Positions 16,437 through 25,525 are shown, numbered from the stretch's first letter. The stretch: 52,635 nucleotides of DNA from Marinomonas transparens (GCF_016463975.1 NZ_JAEMNX010000027.1:1-52635); one strand, 5' to 3'. Translations and numbers: made by a program. Notes: a model not told the origin generated them from the letters alone.

Positions 16437-17639
16437 TTAGATTGCTTTACCCGTATTACGCCAATGGCCTAGGTGTACCCACATTGCCAAACTCATACAG
16501 GTGAAAATAAGTACGTATACCAACAAGGGGAAAGTAGAAACGATCAACGGGGTTAATTGAGAAAAAATAGCGCCAGATAAAAGTTGTAAAAAGCCCATTA
16601 AGCCCGCTGCCATACTCGATTGGCTAGCGATGCTGGCAATGGCGGAGGTTTGATTGCTAGGTTGGCTAATACCACGGCCAAAAGTCACTAAGCACATGGG
16701 CAAGAAAAGAGTCGCGTAGCTGCTGTCTAGCAAAAGTTGCCCGAGCAATAACAATAGGGCGCCTGAAATACTGATGACATTACCAATTAGAATGGTTTTA
16801 TCAAGTGCTAAGCGTTTATTGATCAGAGTACTTAGGTAACCACCCACCATAAATGCCATAGAAATAGAAATAAACCAATAGCCGTAGGCATGGATACCAC
16901 CAGCAAAGGTGTCAGCAATATAAGGAGAGGAACTGACAAACACATAAAAGCAAATGGCGACTAGGGTATTGGCAATGGCATAGGTACGAAAGTCCCTATT
17001 TTTTAGCAACTGTCCATAGAGTGTTAGATTTTCTTGGAAGGATGGGCGTTGTTTAGGCTGTGTTTGCTGGGGAATGAATTTCAACGTCAGCAGCAGCAAA
17101 ATAGCACCTTGCATTAGAGAAAATACAAAGATGATCTGCCAGCCCAGCGAACTATTAATCAAACTACCAATCAAGGGGGCAATGCTCTGGGAAATAGCAA
17201 TGGCCATAATAATATAGCCCATTTGTTGCGAAGCCTTGTCTTTACCTGCGCCATCCACTAACAAAGCACGGGCCAACGACATGGTAATAGCACCGCCTAA
17301 ACCCTGCATGATACGACCCATAAGCAAGGCTTCTAAACTACCAAACCCGCCGCCAACGGCGCTGCCCAAGGTAAAACTGACAAGGCCAATTAACATGGTT
17401 TTGCGGTAACCAAAATGATTAACAATCCCACCGACCAGTAGCTGCCCAATGGCTAAAGAACAGAGGTAAAGGGAGTAACTGAGCTGTACCAAACTAATGT
17501 CGACACTGAGCTGCTTGGCGATGCTAGGTAGGGCTGGGAGCAGCAAGTTGATCGCAATGGGGCTGCTCATGGCGATGAAAATTAAATAGCTAATGGGTAA
17601 ACGAGGAAGGCTCGGCATACTTGGCTCTTGATTGACCAT
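16437..17639 (-). CDS. MFS drug-resistance transporter, Bcr/CflA family
   Basis: About 400 residues with 12 predicted membrane helices. The first helix IFIAMSSPIAINLLLPALPSI and the loop-2/3 motif (GGIVNHFGYRKTMLIG) are typical of Bcr/CflA drug:H+ antiporters. The motif C-like region in helix 5 is weak. The ATG at 17639 is preferred over an upstream TTG at 17663; neither has a strong ribosome site, and ATG 17618 is another option. It lies upstream of hpaR on the same strand with about 110 bases between. The HpaR operator in that gap suggests hpaR has its own promoter, so co-function with hpa is unproven. Confidence 0.85.
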   Translation of the reverse strand: MVNQEPSMPSLPRLPISYLIFIAMSSPIAINLLLPALPSIAKQLSVDISLVQLSYSLYLCSLAIGQLLVGGIVNHFGYRKTMLIGLVSFTLGSAVGGGFGSLEALLMGRIMQGLGGAITMSLARALLVDGAGKDKASQQMGYIIMAIAISQSIAPLIGSLINSSLGWQIIFVFSLMQGAILLLLTLKFIPQQTQPKQRPSFQENLTLYGQLLKNRDFRTYAIANTLVAICFYVFVSSSPYIADTFAGGIHAYGYWFISISMAFMVGGYLSTLINKRLALDKTILIGNVISISGALLLLLGQLLLDSSYATLFLPMCLVTFGRGISQPSNQTSAIASIASQSSMAAGLMGFLQLLSGAIFSQLTPLIVSTFPLLVYVLIFTCMSLAMWVHLGHWRNTGKAI

Positions 17640-17734
17640 TTTTGTTAATGACCATGATAACAAAGGAAGGGAGCTTTTAAGTAGCGATCAAAGTCGCTAA
17701 AAGCTTTATTTTATTTGGTTTGTGAATTTTAAGA

Positions 17735-17768
17735 TAAAAAACCTACTTTAAGTGAATCAAAGTAGGTT
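17735..17768 (-). terminator. Terminator of the outer-membrane barrel gene
   Basis: Perfect 10-bp stem AACCTACTTT/AAAGTAGGTT with a 9-base loop. It is followed on the minus strand by TTTTTTATCTT and lies 30 bases past the stop at 17798. Confidence 0.85.
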
Positions 17769-17797
17769 CAAAAAAGGGGGAGGGTATTTGAAGCTTT

Positions 17798-18367
17798 TTA
17801 CCAATTTAGGCCAAGCGTAAAGCCAGCGTTAACACCACCTGCATCTACGTCTTTACCAGCTATTTCTACTTCTGCTTGTGTGTAGCGCATGTCTAGGCCG
17901 ACAACAAACAGGTCGGTTATATTCCAATAGGTGCCTACGCCAACCCAAATGCCGTTTGCATGATCTCGTTGTATGGTGTTAATACCACCTTCATTGCTTT
18001 CTTTTTCAGCATAGGCAATAGCTACTCCTCCACCGATATAAGGTGACAGCAGTAGCGAAGGCAATGACCATATTTTTCGTACCCCTATATCAAACTCTCC
18101 AGTTTGATCTTTTTTTCGTATACTTCCAGAGTTATTTTCTTCCACTGACCCCATGACATCGATTGCAATACTTACTGGCCAGTCTTGCCTTTTGAAATCG
18201 GTAATCACCCCCCAGGAATCTTGTTCATGGGCTGAGCCTTTCCAATCATTAACATCGAGAGATTTTTCACCATCGAATAAGGATATGTGTCCAGTCCAAT
18301 CACCTCCTGCCGCGAAGACAGGAGTTGCTAATACGCTTAGTAACAAGGTGCCGATGACTCTTTTCAT
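17798..18367 (-). CDS. Small outer-membrane beta-barrel protein
   Basis: A 189-residue exported protein: signal peptide MKRVIGTLLLSVLATPVFA then AGGDWTGHISLFDGEK. The rest alternates hydrophobic and polar residues as in an 8-stranded barrel and ends in GLNW, an aromatic C-terminal signature for BAM-assembled outer-membrane proteins. It has no specific family name that I recognise; it resembles OmpW/porin-like opacity barrels in design. The ATG at 18367 is chosen (GGAG seven bases upstream) over a GTG at 18379. It lies downstream of the AraC-type sensor at 18568-19794. A partial second copy of its C-terminal half is fused to a second copy of that sensor's start at 21118-21522. Confidence 0.82.
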   Translation of the reverse strand: MKRVIGTLLLSVLATPVFAAGGDWTGHISLFDGEKSLDVNDWKGSAHEQDSWGVITDFKRQDWPVSIAIDVMGSVEENNSGSIRKKDQTGEFDIGVRKIWSLPSLLLSPYIGGGVAIAYAEKESNEGGINTIQRDHANGIWVGVGTYWNITDLFVVGLDMRYTQAEVEIAGKDVDAGGVNAGFTLGLNW

Positions 18368-18567
18368 TTTAAACTCCACTGTGCATTGAATAGTTAAATC
18401 CTCTCGCCTGAAACTAGGAATCAGAGAGTGAGCACAGGTTGACAGAGTGTTAAATGTTTATCGTCTTTATCGATAAAATAATACAAATATTTTGTCTTTC
18501 TTTATAAAGAAAGAGTTTTAAGTTTTTGATTTTAAATGAAAGTTTTCAATTCTATAGGGGTGCTATT

Positions 18568-19794
18568 TTAGCCTTGTATCTTTCGTTGAACAGATTTTCT
18601 ATATTGCATAGGTGTCATTGTCATATTCTTTTTGAACGCATTATAAAAAGAGGATCTTGAGTTAAACCCAGCCTCCATCGCGATGGTTAAGATATTGTAT
18701 TTTTGGTCGTCCGTTGAAGCCAAACGTCGTTTGGCTTCTTCTATTCGGTAACTGTTTATGAAATCAAAAAAGTTTTGCTGCAGCTGTTCGTTAATGATTT
18801 GAGATAAATTGTGTATGGATATTCCCAAGCTATCAGCTAGCTGTAGGAGAGACAGTTGACTGTCTAAATAGGGTTTTTTTGTCGCCATATGATGCTTTAT
18901 TTCACTGACTATTGCCAAACTAAGCTCATTGGTAAGTGGTGAGTTTTTGTATTTTTCGGATGGAGATGAAGGCTCTTGTTCCGGAGTAGAAGGTGTCAAA
19001 TTTTCAGGATGAGCCTGTTTATCAATTGGCTTCTCTGTTGTTTTAAATATTTGTGGTTGGTGTAAACCAAAGTAGGCCATTGCATAAACCAATATCACCA
19101 TGCTGATGCCAATAAATTTATCAAGCCACTCATTTACCCAAGCAGAACCTGGCCAGAAAACACTGATTACCCAAATAAAATAAATACACAGCACTCCAAT
19201 TAATAATCCAGACAACCAATGTAAATTTATTTTGTCTATCGATGAAAATGTTTGCTTAATGTTCTCTCTATGTTGATGAAGTAATCGAAACGATAGCGCG
19301 AGATAAATAAACAGGTGGGCGATGCTCAAAAGAGTTTCTACGTTATTGAAAAACAACCATAGCGATAGCGAATAAATATTTTCTTGTGGTGGAGTTATTG
19401 AAAACATGCTGTTTTGAAAGTTGGTGCTGGTCACTAATATTGACCAAGTGACCACGACATGAAGAAAAGCAGGTAAAAAATGTAGCCATTGTCTACCGCG
19501 AAGTATTACATGCTTGGGTTGAGTGAGCTCTCGGGTGTAAAAATAGATGAACACGCCATAGAAGAATTCTTTAGGCCAGAATAAAACGGTGAGCTGTACG
19601 TACTGTTGATTTAACTGTGTCAGGTCGAGGAAGTAATCAAATAACGCAATGGTAAAGACGAGTGCAAGACAGGCTAAATAGCGATTTGCTGCAAGATCCC
19701 CCACCTTATTTGTCAGCAAAGAAATAACTAAAAATGCACCTTGTCCAGCGCCTAATACGAATAAAACAGAGAACCATGAGAGAGATTGAGCCAC
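18568..19794 (-). CDS. Membrane-anchored AraC-family regulator (multi-TM sensor plus HTH)
   Basis: A 408-residue protein. The first ~235 residues carry about seven hydrophobic helices (SWFSVLFVLGAGQGAFLVIS, YLACLALVFTIALFDYFL and on to ISMVILVYAMAYFGL). A polar linker rich in P, S and E spans about 240-285, and an AraC DNA-binding domain covers the last ~100 residues (LQLADSLGISIHNLSQIINEQL, ILTIAMEAGFNSRSSFYNAFKK). This is a one-component membrane regulator. The likely target is the adjacent downstream barrel gene (inference). The start is the GTG at 19794, 12 bases after GGATATAAGATCA, a leader shared with the fusion relic at 21522. Confidence 0.9.
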   Translation of the reverse strand: MAQSLSWFSVLFVLGAGQGAFLVISLLTNKVGDLAANRYLACLALVFTIALFDYFLDLTQLNQQYVQLTVLFWPKEFFYGVFIYFYTRELTQPKHVILRGRQWLHFLPAFLHVVVTWSILVTSTNFQNSMFSITPPQENIYSLSLWLFFNNVETLLSIAHLFIYLALSFRLLHQHRENIKQTFSSIDKINLHWLSGLLIGVLCIYFIWVISVFWPGSAWVNEWLDKFIGISMVILVYAMAYFGLHQPQIFKTTEKPIDKQAHPENLTPSTPEQEPSSPSEKYKNSPLTNELSLAIVSEIKHHMATKKPYLDSQLSLLQLADSLGISIHNLSQIINEQLQQNFFDFINSYRIEEAKRRLASTDDQKYNILTIAMEAGFNSRSSFYNAFKKNMTMTPMQYRKSVQRKIQG

Positions 19795-20145
19795 GCTGAT
19801 CTTATATCCTTTAAAAATTGGAATTAAATACCTGCTTAAATGTATCGAGTCAGGCTAAATATGAGCATTATACTGCTATTTTATATCCGTTTTTTTACTA
19901 TTATTTTTGGTCGTGCTTGTTAAGCCCTTTGGCGAAAGGGGTAACAGGATAAATAACCCAGGTTTCAAGTTCAGTATTAAGCAATTTTTTTCTATTTTAG
20001 TGAGTCGTTTTTACAGTCTGTTATTCAGAAAGGAAAGCGACAGGGCGTAGCATGGCGGCGGCGAGCATTCTAAGTAAAAGCGAGGCAGATGAACCGGATA
20101 GATAACGAAGTAGGGCACACCACCTAATGGGTGCCCTCAGTGTTT
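19795..20145 (+). ncRNA. Gap with a plus-strand terminator; possible small RNA
   Basis: 350 bases without a gene between two minus-strand genes. A hairpin near 20112-20137 (AGGGCAC/GTGCCCT) is followed by TGTTTTTAA on the plus strand, where no plus-strand gene exists to need it. The GC-rich stretch before it (20041-20110) differs from the AT-rich surroundings. A small transcript ending at about 20147 would explain both, but I see no promoter and no known family. This could equally be a decayed terminator. Confidence 0.25.
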
Positions 20146-20922
20146 TTAATCAATCGCTGGAAGTGGTTCTGCTGACTGTGACATTAACTGGATATAGTCT
20201 TGATTATGCCATTCAGCCATGCCAATTTTATAGGCGTCGGTTGATCTTAATCTCGTTAGCCATTCATCAATTTGCGGAAAGTCTTGCCATAATTCTTGTA
20301 GCTGTAATTGTTCTAAACGCTCTATATAGGGCAAAAAAGCAAAGTCAGCGAGACTAAGTCCTGAACTCATTATCCAGTCGTTACTTTCAAGAGCATAGGC
20401 CAAATCTTTGATTAATTTTTTGTAGGCAAATATAGCTAACGTTAAACGCGGTGATGAAATGCCATTTTCAAGCATATCGCGCATTACCATTGCACGGGAA
20501 GGGTCTGGAATGTTACTGAGAAAGCCTTCCAAGGCTTCTTTTGTAGCGTATCGACTTAACAGTTGTTTGCGAAAGGCAAGGCAAAAACTGATAACCGCAA
20601 CTTGCTCATGTAAGCCAGCATCTAAACGGGTTAACCAGACACGCAACTCTGCTCTTTTTATAGGGTCTTCAGGCATGAGAGCTTGCTGGTTAAATACCTC
20701 TTCAAGGTAATAACAAATGACATTTGACTCGGTAATCACATTGTTATTATGAACCAGCACAGGGATGACTGCCTTTGGGTTTATTTGTAAAAAATCAGGC
20801 TTGAATTGCTCTCCAGCGCGTAAATTCAAATGGATACCTTCCCATTCTAATTTTTTATGGGCGAGTACTAAACGGACCTTTTGAGCACAAACAGACATAT
20901 CATTGTGGTAGAGCGTAATCAT
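20146..20922 (-). CDS. Glutathione S-transferase family protein
   Basis: A 258-residue two-domain GST. The thioredoxin-like N-terminal domain is about residues 1-80 (MITLYHNDMSVCAQKVRLVL, PKAVIPVLVHNNNVITES with the cis-proline VIPVL and glutathione-contacting ES). The all-helical C-terminal domain has SLADFAFLPYIERLEQL. S10/C12 in the active-site loop suggest a serine- or cysteine-type enzyme, which attaches or removes glutathione. It lies between the two copies of the AraC/barrel module. It has no terminator reading in its direction that I can see. Confidence 0.88.
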   Translation of the reverse strand: MITLYHNDMSVCAQKVRLVLAHKKLEWEGIHLNLRAGEQFKPDFLQINPKAVIPVLVHNNNVITESNVICYYLEEVFNQQALMPEDPIKRAELRVWLTRLDAGLHEQVAVISFCLAFRKQLLSRYATKEALEGFLSNIPDPSRAMVMRDMLENGISSPRLTLAIFAYKKLIKDLAYALESNDWIMSSGLSLADFAFLPYIERLEQLQLQELWQDFPQIDEWLTRLRSTDAYKIGMAEWHNQDYIQLMSQSAEPLPAID

Positions 20923-21053
20923 ATTATCCTCGATGTTTAAGTATTTTCTTACGTTACCCTGTTTAAAATAGATTTAAAAATTATTTAGTATCATTTGGGT
21001 TATTGGTACTACTGATAGGTGAAATCGATCAAGTATTTGATGAGTATCCTGAA

Positions 21054-21093
21054 ATAAAAATCCCTACTCTAAGTAAACCGTTAAAGCAGGGAA
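21054..21093 (-). terminator. Terminator of the fusion relic
   Basis: Imperfect stem CCCTGCTTTAA/TTAGAGTAGGG on the minus strand followed by TTTTTATTT, 25 bases past the relic's stop. It occupies the same position as the barrel-gene terminator at 17735-17768 and its arms are related (CCTACTTT against CCCTACTCT), so the duplication included the terminator. Confidence 0.65.
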
Positions 21094-21117
21094 AGTGTTA
21101 GCAATTACGCTTATCTA

Positions 21118-21522
21118 TTACCAATGCAACCCCGCGGTAATACCGGCATTCACACCGCCAGCACTCATGTCTTCCCCTGCAATTTTTACTTCTGCATTGC
21201 TAAGGCGCATGTCGACTCCTAAAGTGAAGAAGCGGGTTATGTCCCAGTACGCTCCTACGCCAACCCAAGTGCCAGAGGCGCTGTCTTTCTGAGTGTCATA
21301 GCTTCCCGTTGAGTTGGTTTGCTTTGAACCTTCCACTAGGGCAATGCCACCACCGATATATGGCGAAATAGGGAGTGACGATAACGTCCATATTTTGCGT
21401 ACACCGATGTCTAGTTCTGATGTACTACCTCTTTTATTTGTAAATAAAGACAGGGTGAAAAAAGCGCCTTGCCCAGCGCCTACGACGGACAAAATAGCAA
21501 GCCATGAAAGAGGTTGAGTCAC
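21118..21522 (-). pseudogene. Fusion relic: sensor N-terminus joined to barrel C-terminus
   Basis: A 134-codon open frame made of two parts. Residues 1-31 (TQPLSWLAILSVVGAGQGAFF and on to FTNKRG) match the first 31 residues of the membrane AraC sensor at 19794. From about residue 35 (ELDIGVRKIWTLSSLPISPY to GGVNAGITAGLHW) it matches the last ~100 residues of the barrel at 17798. In the intact locus the sensor gene precedes the barrel gene, so one deletion in a duplicate of the pair explains it. The leader TATAAGATCA and the terminator are also conserved. The product would have a first helix and half a barrel, so it is probably non-functional, although the frame remains open. Confidence 0.85.
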
Positions 21523-21771
21523 TGTGATCTTATACCCTAGTTAAAAATGGCAATGGAATATGAGTACTGTTTTGCCTATTTTTGACATCAAAAAATAGGC
21601 TTTAGGTCTGTATTTTACACTGCTTTTCTTGGCGTTATAACGAAGGATCATTTTTATTTCAAAATCAAATTCATGCGGCTTTAAAAACAGTCGTCAAGAC
21701 ACATAAATATTTGTATGATTCAGATTGATCTAGGATAGATAGCTTTATTTGATTTTAACGGAGTAAAATCG

Positions 21772-22545
21772 ATGGAAATAAACAGCTTTGGCGAGCAGTT
21801 GAAATTTTGGCGTACCTATCGTGGCGTTAGCCAGATGAAACTTGCGACTGAGCTAAATATGTCTTCTCGAAATTTATCTTTTCTTGAAACAGGGAGGTCT
21901 AGACCCACTAGGTCTACTGTGACTAGGCTTACAGATTACCTTGATATCCCGCATCAGGAAAAGGCTAGGCTATTTACCGCTGCTGGTATTAAATATTCAG
22001 TAACGGATAGCCCGACGACAACGGAAGCCTCTTTTTTGTCTTTTAAACAAGTGATTCGTCAGTTGTTAGAGCATCATAACCCTTATCCAGCTCTAGTTTA
22101 CAATGCGTTTTGGGATGTTATTGATTTAAACTGCACCGCTTCTATATTGTTTGATTACCTAAATAAAGGAGACAATATAATAGAAAAGTGCTTTCTAAAT
22201 GAACAATGGATAGAAAGAGATGACAACAGTGACAAGGTTCTGTTAAGTCTATTCCATGAGATGCGCGATGATTTAAATACGAATAAAGATGATCGATTTT
22301 TGTCTTTATTTCGGGGAGTTGAAAAAAAAATAAATTCCTTTAAACATAACCACCCACCAATTAATCCAGCAATCTGTTATGACTGTGTATTCAACGGCGT
22401 TAATCTTAAATTAACTAGCATGATTACTCGCTTTCGACCACTTAACTCATTAGATCTTCAGGGCCTAAAATTAGAACTTGTTCTTCCTAATGATCTGGTT
22501 ACCGAGTCTTTCTTGAAGAACCTAAAAAGCTTTCATCTTAACTGA
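21772..22545 (+). CDS. XRE-family regulator with MmyB-like ligand domain
   Basis: A 257-residue protein. The N-terminal helix-turn-helix (about 8-65) reads FGEQLKFWRTYRGVSQMKLATELNMSSRNLSFLETGRSRPT. The C-terminal ~180 residues begin FKQVIRQLLEHHNPYPALVYNAFWDVIDLN, the hallmark of the MmyB-like ligand-binding domain, which in known structures binds fatty-acid-like ligands. GGAG nine bases upstream supports the start at 21772. It ends in its own terminator and sits just before a fatty-acyl-AMP ligase on the same strand. A lipid-sensing regulator of that gene is a reasonable inference. Confidence 0.88.
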   Translation: MEINSFGEQLKFWRTYRGVSQMKLATELNMSSRNLSFLETGRSRPTRSTVTRLTDYLDIPHQEKARLFTAAGIKYSVTDSPTTTEASFLSFKQVIRQLLEHHNPYPALVYNAFWDVIDLNCTASILFDYLNKGDNIIEKCFLNEQWIERDDNSDKVLLSLFHEMRDDLNTNKDDRFLSLFRGVEKKINSFKHNHPPINPAICYDCVFNGVNLKLTSMITRFRPLNSLDLQGLKLELVLPNDLVTESFLKNLKSFHLN

Positions 22546-22590
22546 CAATTTTCCTTTTTATTCAATTTTAGATTTCATTTAGGAGCAGAA

Positions 22591-22618
22591 AACAATTCCC
22601 TTTTAGGGAATTGTTTTT
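22591..22618 (+). terminator. Terminator after the XRE regulator
   Basis: Stem AACAATTCCC/GGGAATTGTT (extended by one inner T:A pair) with a short T-rich loop and a trailing T-run. It separates the regulator from the fatty-acyl-AMP ligase, which therefore has its own promoter in the AT-rich gap 22619-22862. No other structure is seen in that gap. Confidence 0.88.
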
Positions 22619-22862
22619 GCTTTATTCAATCGCTTTAATCTTAATGACGTTATGATTTTTTATTTTTTAATGCGCTGTTTTTTTTGGTTTATTGTCGAAA
22701 GTTTTTAGTAGGTTTTTTAAAGTGTTGATTTTTAATGTAAAAAAAATGATAGGGTGATATCCATTAAGCTTGGAAAGGAGTCTTATCTTGATCGTTATAT
22801 AGTGAACAATACGTTACAGATTTTTGATACCTACGATTGGAAAATATTAGGAGATATAAAGC

Positions 22863-24749
22863 ATGGAAACGCAAAGGTTTAATACATGGTCGAAAGTGTT
22901 AAAAAAACAGGTGGCTTTGCAACCTGATAAAACCGTATTTACTTTTTTAAGTGAAGAAGGAAGCGAGAAAAGGTCCCTTAGTTTCAAAGAGCTGGATCAA
23001 GCCGCGTCAGGGCTTGCCAAAGAGCTGCAGAAAACTTGTGAACCTGATGATAGGGTTTTATTGTTTTACCCGCAGGGCTTAGATTATGTTATTGCTTTTT
23101 ATGCGTGCATATACGCTGGATTAGTAGCGGTTCCCTTATATCCTCCTCAAAATAATCGGAAAATAGACTTCATCAGCACAATCGCCAAAGAGAGCGGAGC
23201 GACGTTAGCGTTAACAACGGCTCAATATAAGGAAAAGCTAGAAAATTTAGGGCTTAGTGAGTCTTTAACAAAAGAGGTATCTTGGTTAAGCACAGACGAT
23301 TTAGAGTTTGAATATGATGCTTCATGGCCAATAGTTGAACGAAATGCAGAGGACCTAGTGTATTTACAGTATACGTCTGGTTCAACATCCTTACCTAAAG
23401 GTGTCATTTTAAACAATGCTTGTACTCTCTATCAGTCAGAAGAGCTATCGATGCTTTGGGGGACGTCTAGTGACAGTAAGTTAGTTTCATGGTTGCCACA
23501 TTTTCACGATTTGGGGCAAGTGTTTGGGATACTTCAGCCAATTTATAAAGGTTTTAGCTGCGTATTAATATCGCCAGCGACTTTTGTGAAAAGACCCTAT
23601 ATATGGCTAGAGGCCATCTCAGAATATAAGGCAACCCATACAGCGGCCCCGGATTTTGCTTTTACCCATAGTGTTAGTAGTATTTCGAACGAACAGAAAA
23701 AGCAGCTTGACCTTTCTAGTATCGAAACGGTTGTTAATGGTGCGGAGCCAGTAAGAGAAAAAACCATCGACTTGTTTTATCACGCGTTTAAAGAATGTGG
23801 CTTTAAGTCACAGGCTCATTGCCCCTCTTATGGAATGGCTGAAACAACTTTAGTGGTATCTGCACAGTCTAATGTATTATCTCCCCGTAGTATTACCGTT
23901 GATCCGGATGCGCTAAAAAAAGGCAGAGTTGAAGACGCAAAACCGGGTCAGAATAATGCTCGATCAATTGTTTCCAATGGCAAAAGTTGCCTTCAAACAG
24001 ACATTAAAATTGTGAGTCCCGAAGGCAACGTAGAGCAAAAAGAGAGGAGGATTGGTGAGATTTGGATCACTGGTCCAGGGGTAGGGTTAGGTTATTGGAA
24101 CGACGAAGAAGGTAGTCGTGAAACTTTTCAAGCTAAGCTTCAATCGTCTGATGATCAAAGGTCTTATTTCAGAACAGGTGATTTAGGCTTCAAATGTAAT
24201 GGTGATTTGTATATCACTGGGCGAATGAAAGACCTTATTATCGTTCGTGGGTTAGACCATTATCCACAAGACATCGAATTATCAGTTGAACAATGTCACC
24301 CGATTTTACACAAGGGGTATTGTGCTGCGTTTTCTATGCCAGTGGATGGAGAAGAGCAGTTGGTTGTTGCTGTAGAGCGAGAGCGTTATTACTCTGAAAA
24401 AGTCGATTTTTCGAAGGTAATAGAATTGATTCGAAATACTGTTTCACAAGAGCATGGACTGAGTCTTTATCGTGCTCTTATCTTAAAACCGGGCAGTATT
24501 CCTAAAACGACAAGTGGAAAAATTCAACGTCAAAAATGTAAAGCAGAGCTGTTAAATAATGAGTTGAAAACGGTTGCTGATCTAACTTTCCCTATATTAA
24601 AAAGTAATGATCAAATTTCTTTTGTTCAAAACCTGCTTACGAGCTTGGAAACAGCTTTCAAGAGGGGGCTCACTGCAATGGCTAAAAATTTGGGCTATGG
24701 CTGGGTTAAATCTAAAGTGAATCGAACCTTAGCAAAGAGTAAGCTCTGA
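22863..24749 (+). CDS. Fatty-acyl-AMP ligase (FAAL), stand-alone
   Basis: A 628-residue ANL-superfamily adenylate-forming enzyme. It has the P-loop-like YLQYTSGSTSLPKGV, the SWLPHFHDLG and SYGMAETT motifs, YFRTGDLG, and the C-terminal lysine in PKTTSGKIQRQKC. AVPLYPPQNNRK near residue 98 is diagnostic of FAAL (FadD32-like) rather than acyl-CoA ligase. FAALs activate a fatty acid as acyl-AMP and normally pass it to an acyl carrier protein of a PKS/NRPS. No carrier protein or PKS is seen nearby, so the acceptor is unknown. AGGAG lies nine bases upstream of the ATG. The last ~50 residues are hydrophobic/basic (SLETAFKRGLTAMAKNLGYG), beyond the core fold. Confidence 0.9.
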   Translation: METQRFNTWSKVLKKQVALQPDKTVFTFLSEEGSEKRSLSFKELDQAASGLAKELQKTCEPDDRVLLFYPQGLDYVIAFYACIYAGLVAVPLYPPQNNRKIDFISTIAKESGATLALTTAQYKEKLENLGLSESLTKEVSWLSTDDLEFEYDASWPIVERNAEDLVYLQYTSGSTSLPKGVILNNACTLYQSEELSMLWGTSSDSKLVSWLPHFHDLGQVFGILQPIYKGFSCVLISPATFVKRPYIWLEAISEYKATHTAAPDFAFTHSVSSISNEQKKQLDLSSIETVVNGAEPVREKTIDLFYHAFKECGFKSQAHCPSYGMAETTLVVSAQSNVLSPRSITVDPDALKKGRVEDAKPGQNNARSIVSNGKSCLQTDIKIVSPEGNVEQKERRIGEIWITGPGVGLGYWNDEEGSRETFQAKLQSSDDQRSYFRTGDLGFKCNGDLYITGRMKDLIIVRGLDHYPQDIELSVEQCHPILHKGYCAAFSMPVDGEEQLVVAVERERYYSEKVDFSKVIELIRNTVSQEHGLSLYRALILKPGSIPKTTSGKIQRQKCKAELLNNELKTVADLTFPILKSNDQISFVQNLLTSLETAFKRGLTAMAKNLGYGWVKSKVNRTLAKSKL

Positions 24750-24793
24750 GTTCAAGTCTGGTCTTCCTCTCTTCTCTGAAAGGTTCTGATAGA

Positions 24794-24825
24794 CCCAAAT
24801 ACCTAAATGGCTTTAGGTATTTGGG
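24794..24825. terminator. Perfect hairpin between convergent genes
   Basis: A perfect 14-bp stem CCCAAATACCTAAA/TTTAGGTATTTGGG with a TGGC loop, 45 bases after the ligase stop. Neither strand has a T-run directly after it. Most likely it is a bidirectional terminator or mRNA 3'-end stabiliser for the convergent ligase and CBS genes. Confidence 0.6.
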
Positions 24826-24967
24826 TATTGGATTAGCGAACTTCTTGTATTAACACTTTTTCCATTATTCTTGATAGGTTGATATTTAAGGGCTTAGCTT
24901 TAGCAAGTAATTCTATATTAAGGCTTAGGTTTTTGGCTTTTTAGCTACTTGTATGTTTGATGTGCTT

Positions 24968-25525
24968 TTAAAGGGTCGCCGTGAAGACTTTAGAAAAGCT
25001 TGTTTTTTCTTGAATATCGATATTTAGACGTAGCATCCTTGAAATGTCACTTGCTGAAAAAATGCCTCGGATTTTATGCTTCTCACGGTCAATAACAAGA
25101 CAATGACGTTCTCCGCTATTTTCAAGGGCAGTAATGACGTCTGAGATGGTCGCTTTAGAGATATCTGACCAATCTAAAGCTTTTAAGCCTTTCTTTGGTG
25201 TCATCAATTCGGATACATCGATCTCTTCTCTTTCTAATCCTTCGGATACTTTTTGAACAATTTTTCTTTCGATCAAATCATCAGAGCTGATCACCCCTGC
25301 AAATTGATTTTTATTATCAATGACCAATTTTAATCTAACATGCTCTTTTTGCATCAGCTCTTTGACTTTTAATACAGAAGAGGTTGACTCAATAACCAAA
25401 GGCTTATTCTTTTGGAAGTCAGTAAAAAAGAGTATTGCAGGTGAATCAGTTGACAGGTCTTGAGTTTCTTCAGGCCATGCTAGCTCATCGATTTCGGATG
25501 TAGGGTATAAATTGAGTTTTTTCAT
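24968..25525 (-). CDS. CBS-domain pair protein
   Basis: A 185-residue soluble protein with two CBS motifs: about residues 40-90 (LVIESTSSVLKVKELMQKE to FAGVISSDDLIERK) and about 105-170 (VSELMTPKKGLKALDW to IRGIFSASDISRML). Tandem CBS domains form a nucleotide-sensing module, and stand-alone versions usually bind AMP/ATP and regulate partners. It is convergent with the fatty-acyl-AMP ligase and its partner is unknown. It has no catalytic domain. Confidence 0.88.
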   Translation of the reverse strand: MKKLNLYPTSEIDELAWPEETQDLSTDSPAILFFTDFQKNKPLVIESTSSVLKVKELMQKEHVRLKLVIDNKNQFAGVISSDDLIERKIVQKVSEGLEREEIDVSELMTPKKGLKALDWSDISKATISDVITALENSGERHCLVIDREKHKIRGIFSASDISRMLRLNIDIQEKTSFSKVFTATL

